This document shows positions 20,200-33,965 of a DNA stretch of 64,000 nt, one piece after another (position 1 is the stretch's first letter; each line of letters opens with the position of its first letter). The stretch is from the NCBI GenBank assembly GCA_022393335.1, contig JAJEKB010021216.1, positions 174,016 through 238,015 on the forward strand. The letters are read 5' to 3'. This stretch comes from Macrotrachela quadricornifera. Taxonomy: Eukaryota; Rotifera; Eurotatoria; Philodinida; Philodinidae. The notes beneath the pieces were generated by a model. The model was not told the DNA's origin. It saw only the letters and a program-made list of their open reading frames with translations, and ran no database searches. The translations under genes and the position numbers were made by a program.

Positions 20200-23100
20200 G
20201 ATAAATCTATTTATTTTTTCTGAATATAAATTTAATGTACATTCAAACTAATTGAAAAGGTATGATACACAAGTTTATAGAGGAAGTTTATTGATTTTAT
20301 ACATAAGATTAATCTAAATAATGTTTTGCTTTATTTTTAGTTTTTGTTCATATTATTTAAAATAGCAAAAAAATATTGATTGATTTTAATAATGTTTTAA
20401 ATATTTTTATTATATTGAAATTGTTTAAATTATTTGATGAGAGAATTGATCTAGATACGATTATTCACAGCAAATATATATACATGTGTTCTATTCGAGA
20501 ATGGAATGTACTGGACATTGAAATGATTTTTTTAATTTATGTATTATATTATATTATGTATATACAAATGTATATTCATTAAAAAATATTATTATGAATA
20601 TGGCTATTTGTTGAATAAATTAATAATTTAGTGCCTTTTTTTATAAAGCAGTATAGTACTTGAGATTATTATAACAGAATATAACTGAATACTTTTGTGA
20701 ATTTGCTCTTCTAAAAAAATGATTTTCTATACGAATCTTTTTCATTACTAAAATAATATACATTTCTTTCAGCATATGATGTTGTATAAAATTTGATATA
20801 TTTTTGATTGAAATAATAATACGTATTGTAATTTGAGGATGATAGTATGGTCTGCGATAATCGTAATCTATGTTTTTTATTTATTATATGTATATAGTAA
20901 ACTTTTTATTTTAGTGTTGTTGATTGATTGTTTCATGTAAACAGAAAATGTGATTCTATATTTAATACTAATATAGAGGAGTCGCTTACTATGTATAATT
21001 ACGAGATTTTCAGGCGATTGGCAGCTATAATATTATTGAATTTCAAAGTTAATATGTAATGTTTGACAGAACTGATTTATAATATGATAGATTTAATAGT
21101 TATATATATCTATATAAATATTAAAAACCAATAATTATTAATCTGCTATTGTCATCATTTATTTTGTACAGCTCATATTAAATCTGAAAAAAAAAAGAAT
21201 TATTTATGTATTATTTATTTATTCAATGGTTATTTATGAATTCAGTTTGTCATAATAGAATATATGAATTATAATAATTCTCAATGTTGTTTGATAATCT
21301 ATCGTCTATTATTAGTTACAAGGACGAAAAAAAAGATGATGTAAAATCTTATTGTCTTTAAATAGATTTTTTTTGTAAAACACATGATATCAAAACTAAA
21401 CTCAGTATGTTTCATTTTTTGAACATTCATATAATATTATGTGTTCTACTAATATTAATATCTTTTCCAAATGCTTATTAGGGAATATTTTTCTTTTAAA
21501 ATGCTGTTGCAAAACAACGTGATATATTTCTTGAAACCAATATTGATATCTATAAACGTATATTCAATAATACTTGATTTCTTTAAATGATTTTCAATCT
21601 TATCCTAAGAAATTGGAGAAATTTGAATTGTCTATTATAGAGTTTGAATGCTAGTATCATGCAGGTTATAACAATAATAATAAAAATTATAAAAAATAGA
21701 TGAAGTATATTTAAAAAAGAAAAAAAGAAATTTTCTACATGAAGGATAAACAAAACAAAAATATGATATTAATAGATTAGTGAATAATCGTTTAGAAAAG
21801 TCGTCACTATCTTATTTGTAATATGAGGATTACAATTATTGAAAAAATAAATAAATAAGTAATTATACTATTGATATTAAGTTTTTTTTCTCAGTGTTTT
21901 TATTAATGTAGCATCAAGGAGAAAAGCTGCTATTGAATGAACTAGTATTTATTTAAGATAATAATCTTTATCTCTCTAATGATATCTTCAGATTTTATTA
22001 TTTTTTACTGATTTTATCAAGAACTATATATGTATCTTTTTATACGTATATGTCGATTGTTCAATATTAACATATATTATAGTGCTGTCATAGAACGATA
22101 GCAAATCGTCTACTAGCTATTGTAATAAATGCTTGACTAGCTGAAACAGAGAATAAATTCATTTTAAATAAATAATGCTCTATTTTATTAAGCTATTTAC
22201 ATAAATATCATTTCAATAAATATACCAACAAACCATGAAACCTTAACGTAGTTTATTCTTACTTTAAGGCTAGCAGTGCTTTGATCAATTATACGAGCTT
22301 GTTAAAAAAAATATGTATAATATTGTTCTATACTGATTCACTTGACTATTCCATGACGTCATTGCAATATGAACCTTATCCTGGTTGACCTATAAGTCTT
22401 CTTGACATCATATTTTTATTATTTTTTAGTTCTGTTGAAATTTCGAAATCGCGCAAAATGCATACTTCTACATCTGAAAGACTTTAGTAGGATCGAATAT
22501 TACTAATAAAACTAGTATATTTTACATACGAAAAATAGATATAGACTTCTTTTATATTAATATTAGTTATATAAAATAAATTCTTTTCTTTTTAAATATT
22601 AATGTGTATTTTATTTTTAATGCTACTTTTTTTTATTCTTAAAACCAGCTTACAAAATACTCAGAATAATCGTTGAACAGTATTATTAATTGTATAGTAT
22701 TTACCAATTAATAACTTAATAGTGGAATATTAAGTTGTCTCAAATGCATAAAATCATTTTATTTATAAGAAATAAAGATGTTAATACAGTAATATTAAAA
22801 GCTTTAAAAAAAAACAGAAAAGAATACAAATATAATTTTTTCATTTTGTAGAGAAAAATTTCTAAACATAACAAAAATTTTCAATATCATCTCAAATTTC
22901 TGAAAATAACCAATTTCTTGATGAACATCATCTGTAACACAATATTCTCTTTTTATATATTTAATTTTTTTTATTAATCAGTAAATATATCAGTTTTCAT
23001 TTTATTAGGAATTAGCCATAGATTTCTATAATTCTATAGTGAAGTAGAAACATTAAAAGTATATTTATCCATTAATTTAAAAAGAAAAAAGCGAGAAACA

Positions 23101-24040
23101 AATTAATAAATGCATGATACAATACATATGCAAAGGCATATATGTAAACAAACGGTAAGATCGAATATACATTTTTTTTGTTTAAAAGATATAAGAACAT
23201 CGTATTAATAATTGAGCAATTTCAAACTGAAACAAATAATTCAGCATTCATATTAATATTTTTTTCCTTACTATTTTATGATATACAATTATTTTTATTA
23301 AAGAATTTGTTTCAAGAAAATGAATATCCTATCTAATCTGTTTTGCATAAATATAAACTCCTATAATTTGTATAGATTTTACTTGACATTTTTTTCTTCT
23401 AACATATGGCTTTTTTTAAAATAATTTTATTTAACATAATACATGCATTCATTTCTCAAATTATATTGATTAACATATTGCAGCATAATCTTCCATAAAA
23501 TTGATAAATCAATTTGTGAAAACTCATTTTATATCAATCCAATTCTTTTTCTTTATAATTGGTGTTTTTTTTATTCATATAAACAACAAATATTGATTTA
23601 TGTAATTTCAAATACGACATTGGTTTTATAACAAATACTATATTTTTGAATTGAGAATCGATCACAAAATAGATTCACTATATCTATTTTTTTGCGTTGC
23701 ATTTCGAAAGATGAGATTTATCATAAAGTATTAAATTTGATAGATTTATAAAACGATTTCATTCATTTAGTACAGTAAAATTCATACAATAAGCATGCAT
23801 ATATCCACATAATAAGAGTCAATTCATTGCATTCTTTTTATCGATTAACGTTAAAAACGCAATTCATCACTCAAATATAAAAATTCATTCTTTACAAGAA
23901 TACTGTATCGTATAAAACAATAAAATTCAATTTTTTTTTTCTATTATAAAATATACGGTGCCGCTCTAAAATAAGAATTCAACAACTATTCAATATATTT
24001 CTCCTTTTTGTAAATCTCTTACATCTTTAAAGAGAGCAGA
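20200..24040. other. Right-hand non-coding part of the transposon
   Basis: Nearly 3.9 kb downstream of the transposase with no protein-like frame on either strand, no RNA gene recognised and no satellite like that at the left end. It is very AT-rich. A decayed fifth gene, or structural DNA needed for replication, cannot be excluded. Confidence 0.5.
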
Positions 24041-24123
24041 GGGGGGGGGGGGGGGGAAGCGAATTATTTTAATTAACTCTTTTTTGAAACAAGGATTTTA
24101 ATTAAATGTTTTTTGAAACAAGG
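24041..24123 (+). repeat. 16-G run and 29-bp tandem duplication near right transposon end
   Basis: Sixteen consecutive G at 24041-24056 stand out in DNA with almost no G-runs. Immediately after, TTTTAATTAA....TTTTTTGAAACAAGG occurs twice (24067-24094 and 24096-24123). Both lie within 140 bases of the right terminal repeat. The G-run could form a quadruplex or simply be slippage. Confidence 0.7.
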
Positions 24124-24135
24124 CGCGTTATAAAA

Positions 24136-24179
24136 ATTGTTTACGGCAGTAAATCCCACGGCAGTAAATCCTGTACACG
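24136..24179 (-). repeat. Right terminal inverted repeat with doubled 13-bp motif
   Basis: Read on the minus strand, it has GTGTACAGGATTTACTGCCG, then a second GATTTACTGCCGT after GG, then AAAC. This matches the left end over about 42 bases. The two inner motifs are 17-18 bases apart at both ends. Confidence 0.75.
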
Positions 24180-24188
24180 AAAAAAAAC
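24180..24188. repeat. Possible 9-bp target site duplication, right copy
   Basis: AAAAAAAAC directly outside the right terminal repeat, matching 8302-8310. Low complexity limits its weight. Confidence 0.45.
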
Positions 24189-25027
24189 ACATCTTATTAT
24201 AAATCAAAATGAAGAATATTCAGATTTCTTTTGCATTTACATACAATTAATTCTCAATATCTTTATTTTTTTAATAATGTGAAGAATACATCCTATTTCG
24301 CAATGTTGCACATTATGAAACCAGTTCCGTTCACGGAATTCGTTGACTGCTCATTTTTCCCTAGTAGCATCCGATGTTGTCATGATGCTTCATAATTGAA
24401 GCAGATTTTATTTGAAAATTTCATAAACTTGTTGTCTTTACATCACAATTCTAAGAAGATTTCAAAACAGATGAAATTATATCGACTGATAACGTGCATA
24501 TTTTCGCATGTAAGTTTTTTCTGAAGTAAAATTCACAACAACACATTTCGAATTGTTTGTCAACAAATAATTAGCACTTGATTTGAATGTTAGTAAATAA
24601 TGTTGGTAAATCAAAATGATATTTTTAAGCATTTGAACATATTTTCGATGCATTTTTTTTCCTTATTTTGAAGTGTTTTAAAATAGCGTTTTTACCGAGA
24701 AACTTCTTTTATATTTTGAGACTTGTGTAAAATAAATATGTTCATGAAAAGAATTAAATTATATATGAATGAGTTGGTTGCATATTTTTGTGAGTGTTCA
24801 TGGGAACAAGTTGAGTTGTTTGCGTGGACAATAAAACAGATTTTGGATATTCATTCGACAGGAGATTGTATTTTTCTGCTACAGCTTATAGATATGGGAT
24901 GTTCGTGTTGTTCGCATAAATTACTAATACCCGTAAATCACTGATGGTTGTCAATAAATATTTTTAAACATTATTTAGAGCATTTATTTCTTCGTATAGA
25001 AATCATCAGACAAAAATGAAGCATGAT
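24189..25027. other. Intergenic, nothing recognised
   Basis: About 840 bases between the transposon and a fold-back element. A 73-codon frame (24723-24944, plus) includes a Cys-rich end but has no family resemblance, and I do not call it a gene. Confidence 0.5.
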
Positions 25028-25570
25028 TAATTTTAACTTTGAATTGGTGAAATCGGTAGCCCAGATTGAGATCTACAATTCTAAACTAAACTTAGCTTTG
25101 TATCTCTTATAGTTCGAAAGTTATGAGCATTTTTCAGAAAAACATTTATTGTTGTCAGAATATAGAAAATATCGAAAAATAGGTAGTATTTTGATTGTTG
25201 AAAGCTGTCTGTTATGCAAAATACGCATTATATTTGGGATCAGCATGGGAAAATACACAAAAAACATCTAGTTTTTATTGTAAAATAGTTCCTGTCGAAA
25301 TTTTACCCCTGGTTCCTTTAGTTTTTTATTCCTTGAGTTTTCTCTTGTGATTCGCTAGGGGTGAAATTTTGACAGGAACTATTTTACAATAGAAACTAAA
25401 TTTGTTGGTGTATTTTTTATGCTAATTCCAAATATGATGCCTGTTTTGCACAACAAACAACTTTCGACAATCAAAATATCAAAATACAACCTATTTTTCA
25501 GATATTTTCTATATTCTGACAGCGATAAATATTGGGCTACCGATTTCACTAATTTAAAGTTAAAATTAAT
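25028..25570. mobile_element. Fold-back element with about 200-bp arms
   Basis: The left arm (25028-25312) and right arm (25361-25570) are inverted copies. Shared words include GTGAAATCGGTAGCCCA, CAGAATATAGAAAATATC and TGTAAAATAGTTCCTGTC. The left arm has an extra block of about 85 bases at 25063-25150. Part of that block (TTATGAGCATTTTTC) also resembles 25727-25742, just outside the right arm. No protein is encoded; the two opposite frames here are mirror images. Confidence 0.75.
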
Positions 25571-25804
25571 TATTCCCTTTGGGAAAGACAGTCTTGTCAA
25601 ATTTACATAGAACAATCTACTATGGTGAATTTTATTGGAATCCAGTATTATTTTATGTTACCATGTGCTGTACGAAGATCTATCAAATAGTGAAAACCGC
25701 AGGTCTCTATCATATTCCTTTCAACAGTTATAAGCATTTTTCTGAAGCACCCTGTTTTTCAAAAATTGATATTAGTTATCGGTTACATTAATTACATCTA
25801 ATAG

Positions 25805-27998
<2,194 letters not shown>

Positions 27999-28613
27999 GA
28001 TGTAATGTATATGTCTGAATGATACAAGATGTTGATGAATGGGCTTTCAACTTCTTCTTTTTGACGTTAATACTCTAGTATAATGTTAATTGAGATAAAA
28101 AGAGTGAAAAATTGATTACCAAAATAATCAAAAATTTATTGAGAATGTTTTAATTCTTTCTAGAATGCCTTTGAGTGTTAGATAAAGGTTGTCGGATGGC
28201 TATGTTTGAAACTTTCACAATCAAATTGAAATACTTGGTGGATGACTCATTCATAGCTTTTAGAAGTATACTACATCCTCTATATGGTTTGTAAATCTAC
28301 TAAACCAATAAATTCTGAAAAGAGAGAATTGTATATGGAAGATCTCAACTTATGAATAGTATATTTTTAATTGTTTAATTATGGAACATATATATACAAA
28401 CGGTTTGAACTTTAGTCTGATGATAAAGATTGTAGAGGACGTCCGACTGTAGGTGACAGTCTTATACGTCCTTCATTGCACCTTAACCATTTTGTAACAA
28501 TGCATCCTGTATAAAAGATTGTTTTGACGAATAGGATACTTTCAAATATTTGTGGATATAATAATAATGAACTCTTTTTAAACTTTTATACTTTTGAGTA
28601 CACATTTGAATAG

Positions 28614-29543
28614 CATTATAACGGGTAGTTTAAAAGAAATTACCGGCTTTTGATAGACTCTTTTCTCAAGTTAGACTAAATAAGAAAGTTTTGTTCGAAT
28701 ATCAAAAGATAGAGAATTTTGTGTAGATTTTATTGATATATTCTTTGTGAAATGAATATTTATCTCCCATTTGTAGTATGAGCGATATTGGATACTACAA
28801 AAATATCATTTACTCCGCATTTTACTAGAATAAAGCGCTCGTTTTCTTTGTTAAATAATTCTACATACACTATTCGAATGCAATCTCATAAAGTACAGAG
28901 ATGTATCTATTTTTGAGACTCAATACCAAATCTGTTAATAAAGTTTTACTACTAAAAAAACCGCTAGCAAAAAATGCTACATTGTCTATTTTTAGTGTCT
29001 TCGTATGTCAGAGAAAAGATCTCAGTCTCATCATTAGTTTAGAAAAGGAATTCACTTTTTACAATGAAGAGCATTTTGTAGAGTTTAAAACTCTGCATGT
29101 GTTGATATAATAAAGATTAGTTTTTTTGAAAGACAAACTTTGAGAAAACTGGGGTTCTATTGGCCGAGAGTATTATCTCAATATTTTGTGTTTTTTTTGA
29201 AGCAAAAACAATTAAATTTAAAAAGATAAAGACCACACTAGATGCAGCTCAAAATTCTGTATCGCTTAGTGAGAAGAAGATATTCTTGAACAACAGTGCA
29301 CTGGACAAAAATTTTAGTTAAAAAATATCACATTTTACAGTTGAGCAAATGATGTTTTTATAGTATCGAGTATCTTTAATATTATAAGAGAACGACAAAT
29401 GCTTATTTCTCAAAGAATATATCAATAAAATCTACACAAAATTTGCTATCTTTCGATCTCCGAACGAAACTTTCTCGTCTTATCTAACTTGAGAAACGAG
29501 TCTATCAAAAGCCGGCAATTTTTTCCAGACCACTCGTTATAAT
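28614..29543. mobile_element. Fold-back element with about 210-bp arms
   Basis: 28614-28825 is inverted at 29331-29543 with roughly 80% identity. Shared words include GCCGGCTTTTGATAGACTC (first base varies), TCTCAAGTTAGA and TTTGTGTAGATTTTATTGAT. The centre is about 500 bases without a convincing gene. It belongs to the same structural class as those at 10891 and 25028 but its sequence differs. Confidence 0.75.
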
Positions 29544-31620
29544 AAAAGTCTTTGTGGAAAATATATCTTGGATATTTCATTCTATATAAATAGTTTTCGA
29601 ATAAAACGTTCATATTTTGTATATATCACATAGGCAGTGGTACTTTAAAGAAGTAATAGGTCATAAAGGCACTCTTCCAAAAACTTCATGTGTAATTATT
29701 CATTCGAAGGCTGTTATATAAAGAACTTTAAACAGTTGAATACTTGATGAGAAATCATTTTGCCGAGAACAATGTGTAGATAGTGAAAATTTGATTATTA
29801 TTCATGCAACTATGGATGAGATGTTGGTCTCGATATAATAAGGGAGTAAATATCTATTGATGATGATCCTTATCCTAAAATATTGATTTTTTTGTTAAGA
29901 GTGAAAAGATCCACAGAATGATTTTGTGCTCTTGCGTCCTCATATCAGTCCTAACAAAACAAAATAGTTGAAAAGAAAGGAATTGAGCGGGGGAAGGGGG
30001 AGGGGTATAAGTGACACTTCCTTTCGTGGTTTCATTTCTAAAAAAGCAACTGTCGATGTTCGTTACTATCTTCTAAACAGCTTTCATTAGGGCCACCCTG
30101 ACTTCTCAATTTTGTATTGATTTTTGTCGTTCCGAACTCCCGTACACTTAATTCCGAGTCTTTTTTTCTTATGTCTGAAAATCGTAGCAAATATCTGCTA
30201 CGGGTGATCATAATGAAAAAGGCAGTTCGAAATGTCCCTTCTTCCTGATAGTGAATGGGGCAATAATTAAATTTAAAAAAAAACTTTTTTTTCAGAAACA
30301 TGCTAACGAGAGAACATACAGAAATAATAAATAAAAATCCACCGATTAGAATTTGTTCTAGTGCTAATTCCTACTTAATAATAGATATGAAGACATATCA
30401 AAGATGTCTAATTATTCCAGATTACAAAAATTTTTCATAGTTATAGTACTAATCTTGAGAAAAGTATTTCATGGTATGTTTATGAGACATCAAAAAATTC
30501 TTAAGCTTTAGCCCTTCGTACTACGTGATTAACAAATGCTATATTAATGTATTTAGCTTGAGTTTAATTCTGATTCATGTGATGTTAAAAGAATCCTCGT
30601 TCTATAACAATGAATTATTCAGCTGTATTCTCTAGTTCCGCTCATAATTAACTCACATTTGTGGTTCTTATAAAAACGGTAGCCTGTAAAGTTAGAACCG
30701 TAGTTGGTTCTGCATATTTCTAATCAGGTTGAAATTAAATATTGGTGGCAGCCGTTCTAGAAGAGTTTGAGAAAGGATTAAATCTTTGTACTGTATGCCA
30801 TCTACCTGTTTTTTTTCGGCAAGATATAGTATGAACGATCATTTTAAGAACTTTATAAAAATGAGCTTTTACTCTTATTTCGTGCAGAAATACTACATAC
30901 AATGGTATAAAGTAAACAAAGGAAATGGAATGCGAAACTAATACTTTTTTCTAAATTATTTATTATAGATATTCTACTCATCCTATCCTTGGAATAATGC
31001 ACCTCGTAATCCTCATCTATTACTTTTCTCAAATAGTTTTCATACTTCATATCATATGTGTTTGTTGATATTTTTTCAAGAAATAACTAAAATGAACTTC
31101 ATTTTCAACAAACACAACGAGTTTCGGAAGAATTTTTATACAACAGTTAGATATCGAGTTACAGTAATCATTGTATTTGTTAGATAAATTTTGTTTTTGT
31201 AACACACTATGATTAAAACGTATGAGAATACTTTCCGAAATTGAAGCTATAATAAATATTCCATTTGCATTTTTTTAAGAGCTAAAATAGTTAAAGTTGC
31301 AAACAATGGTGAATATTTTCGTAAAAAAGTATCTTTTATTCTATTTGGGAAAATCACTTATGTCCAATCTATTGTTCTGAACAATTGTACGACTCTTATA
31401 TTGTTCAAAAATATCGATTTCGGCGGTATAGATGTTGCGTGATTTAGATGTCGCTGTTTTCTTGACATAGAGGACAATAATTTTGTTTTGAGTATTGACT
31501 AGATTGTTGAATAAATTCGATTCATTCGTTTGCCAAGAAGACTTTTGTGAAATTTCAATAATTCTTTGTTTTCATCATATCGTTTTCTCAATTCAACATT
31601 ATTATTATTTTAATTTTTTC
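29544..31620. other. Intergenic, nothing recognised
   Basis: Frames at 30038-30301 and 30853-31050 (minus) have no family resemblance. A purine-rich patch (GGGGGAAGGGGGAGGGG) is at about 29990-30005. No RNA gene was seen. Confidence 0.5.
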
Positions 31621-32126
31621 CTATTATGTCTCTTACAAATTTTTATGCTAATATTGACCATTTACTAGATAGTATATTAGAATATACAGATTAGGTGTTT
31701 TATGACTTTGTCGAAGCTTTTCTTGAAAAATTACATGCACGTCTGCTTGCTTATTTGTACATCAACAGTGTACTATGTTTTCTTTTGACAGACAATCCAT
31801 GTACTGTTTTAGCTGTAGATGTTGCACATGAAATTTTAGAACAATTAAATCGACAAATATGTGTTAAATTAAAAAATTAATAATAATATATAATTAATCC
31901 TGGTATTGAAAACAGTTTTAAATATTTTAAAAGAATTATCAGAAAGAATTACATCGACTTCATCCTCAACTTCATCAAATTCCATGTCACAATCATTATC
32001 ATCGACAAATTCATTTTTGTCATTAACCTTAGACGAACATGTAACATATTTAGAGTCTATGGTTTTTTTAAATTCAAATTGAATTTTGAAGAAAAAAACA
32101 ACCTTCCATTTTTACCAAGGTAGGGA

Positions 32127-32820
32127 AATAAGGGGACTATAACAAATAATTGCACATTTCCAATAGAACTCATCCATCTTACATATCAACATGTAGAATC
32201 CAGTTAAATAAAACAAGTCTGCACCATCATTTACCTGTCGAATTAACTCTTACACTCTTTAAAACAACTACTCTTCACTCTAGAATTCAGTATATTTATG
32301 TGAAAACAATACATGTATATATCTTGACGGTGAGAGTGAGGCTAAGAGGACTAAGAGAATTAAGGATCTCTTAGTCCCACTGTATCCTTAGTATCATCAC
32401 CCTTCATCGCACCTTCACTCTCACGCTCTAGTCCGAGCTATGTTCAGCTTTCCGAAAAAGGAAATTAGGGAGATTTCGAAGAACACCTAAACTCACAGAA
32501 AACTATTTTTGAAAATGTGGAAGGCTAAAGAAGTTTTGAAAATTTCAGTAATTACGGAAAGTGTAAAGTATCGAAATTTTAGAAATTTCCGTAGTTTCCT
32601 TTTTCCGAAGTTTGAACACAGCTGCGTACTCCTCTGAATCCCCTTAGCCCACTCACCCTCATCCTAAGTCCCCTCATGCTCCTCACCCTCATCCTGAGTC
32701 CCCTTAATCCCCTCACCTTCATCCTAAGTCCTCTCATCCTTAGTCTTCCCTATATCTCCAGTCCCTTATATAAACGATATATACATTTGCTGAATTCAAC
32801 AATTCCTTAGTCCCCTATTT
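32127..32820. mobile_element. Small inserted element with short inverted ends
   Basis: The left end AAATAAGGGGACT (32127-32139) is answered by AGTCCCCTATTT at the right (32809-32820). Inside are a 190-base hairpin (32437-32626, arms about 30 bases, TTTCCGAAAAAGGAAA against TTTCCTTTTTCCGAA) and a CT-rich minisatellite. No transposase is encoded. The exact ends and target duplication are uncertain. Confidence 0.5.
32636..32767 (+). repeat. CT-rich minisatellite
   Basis: Imperfect repeats of about 24 bases built from CCTCACCCTCATCCTAAGTC and CCCTTA words, about five copies. Related words (AGTCCC, TCTTAGTCCC) also occur near 32370, so the array may have grown from the ends of the same insertion. 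Confidence 0.7.
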
Positions 32821-33311
32821 TAATTTAAAATTAAATGCTTTTTTTCGGTTTAAATTCAAAATGAAATTAAATAGCCCATTGTATGCATATTTGTCAGATT
32901 TGATTCATCATTGGTGTATGGAAAATGAAGCATGTCTTCACTTAAATGAAATTGAATTGAGAGAAGATGCTGATTTTACATTGGTTTTTTCGAACATGAA
33001 TGGTATTTTGAAAAGCAATATTCGATGAAACTGCGAATCTAAAATAAGTTTTGCTAAAGAATTGTGGATAGTTTGAATTGTTAAATTATTATAAACATTT
33101 GAAAGATACTAACTGTTCACATATAAAATTAAAAAGAAAAGAGGAAAAGCAATTATTGTTAAATCATCTACAAACGGCAACAAATTCAACAACAACACCA
33201 TCTGATGTAGTAGAGTTACTAATGACCGGTTCTTCTTATTTTATGAATTCATCAACTCCATCTCCTTTTAACAGTAAAAACGATATAGTGGTTCTGAAAC
33301 CTCACAAATAA

Positions 33312-33965
33312 TTGGCAAGAAGAAAAAATAATTGTGATTTTATTAAGTATTCTATTATTTAGTTTTTATATATGTTCTTCTGTAAAATGTTTTATATATT
33401 TTGAAATTCCACGAGCTTTTGTTATAGTAATGCTAGTGTGTTTTTGGAGTGTAGGAGCTAAGTAGTTTGATTAGATAAAACCAAACAAAACTATTTATAA
33501 GTGTAGTAAATGTCTTTAGTATAGTCAGAAATACATTAAAGTATCTTAAAGTACGGCAAAGTGCATTAAAGTACAAAAATACAAAAGTACGATGTTTCCT
33601 CTTACTCCTAACAGAACAGAAAAATATCCTTGACGCTTCTTTTTTCATAAAAAAAAATGCAATTGGTCTTTTTTCATGATATATTTGGTTTTTATTCAAC
33701 CGTAACATTATCTCACAATTCTTTTTCGTTCTCCACTCATTACTAATAAATATTGATATTTTTCTCTCACATTGTTTTTCATAATAACTTATTCAACATA
33801 AATAAAAAAAGTGGGTTTTTTCAATCATAAGGTAAAAATAAGACTAACATCAGAGAGATAAATTAAGAAAGGCAGTGCATAACCTATAAATCAATCATTT
33901 TTTGTAATTGTCTCACTATCATTTGTTTTCAACTATTTTGAAGTAACGGCATTTATCAATCAATA
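33312..33965. other. Intergenic, presumed promoter side of the ART-TPR gene
   Basis: No gene was seen. AT-rich DNA leads into the ART-TPR start codon; no promoter element could be defined. Confidence 0.45.

Larger units (their letters stand above)
8311..24179. mobile_element. Candidate giant Mutator-like transposon with its own replication genes
   Basis: The ends carry matching inverted sequences. 8311-8354 on the plus strand and 24179-24136 on the minus strand both contain two tandem copies of GATTTACTGCCGT followed by AAAC. The first ten bases of the two ends align with three mismatches. A 9-bp word flanks both ends. Inside lie a FLYWCH-MULE transposase, a PrimPol-type primase, an RPA70-like protein and a DUF3987-type P-loop protein. 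Every intron phase that could be checked agrees, except one unresolved junction in the RPA linker, and no frame is broken. A 100-bp-period array lies just inside the left end; a 29-bp duplication and a G-run lie just inside the right end. The internal DNA is very AT-rich. No PolB, capsid or retroviral-type integrase was seen, which argues against a Polinton. All four genes could be joint cargo, or two elements could be nested; the single pair of ends favours one unit. Confidence 0.75.
31625..33311 (+). pseudogene. Broken gene interrupted by an inserted element
   Basis: From the ATG at 31625 one frame reads MSLTNFYANIDHLLDSILEY, meets TAG at about 31691, then continues in the same frame for 60 codons (VFYDFVEAFLEKL ... 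NRQICVKLKN). A later segment at about 31920-32080 reads NILKELSERITSTSSSTSSN and ends LNSN-stop. After the insertion at 32127-32820, 32860-33030 reads MKLNSPLYAYLSDLIHHWCM before stops, and 33078-33311 is a last open piece. Codon use is protein-like, but the pieces need several repairs. I do not recognise the family. Confidence 0.45.

Noticed and set aside
8311..24179. Polinton/Maverick or endogenous virus
   Set aside because: No PolB, retroviral-type integrase, capsid or packaging ATPase was seen. The transposase is of the MULE type and the ends fit a MULE.
30038..30301. 87-codon minus-strand frame
   Set aside because: No domain, no splice context and no homologous pattern; likely chance.
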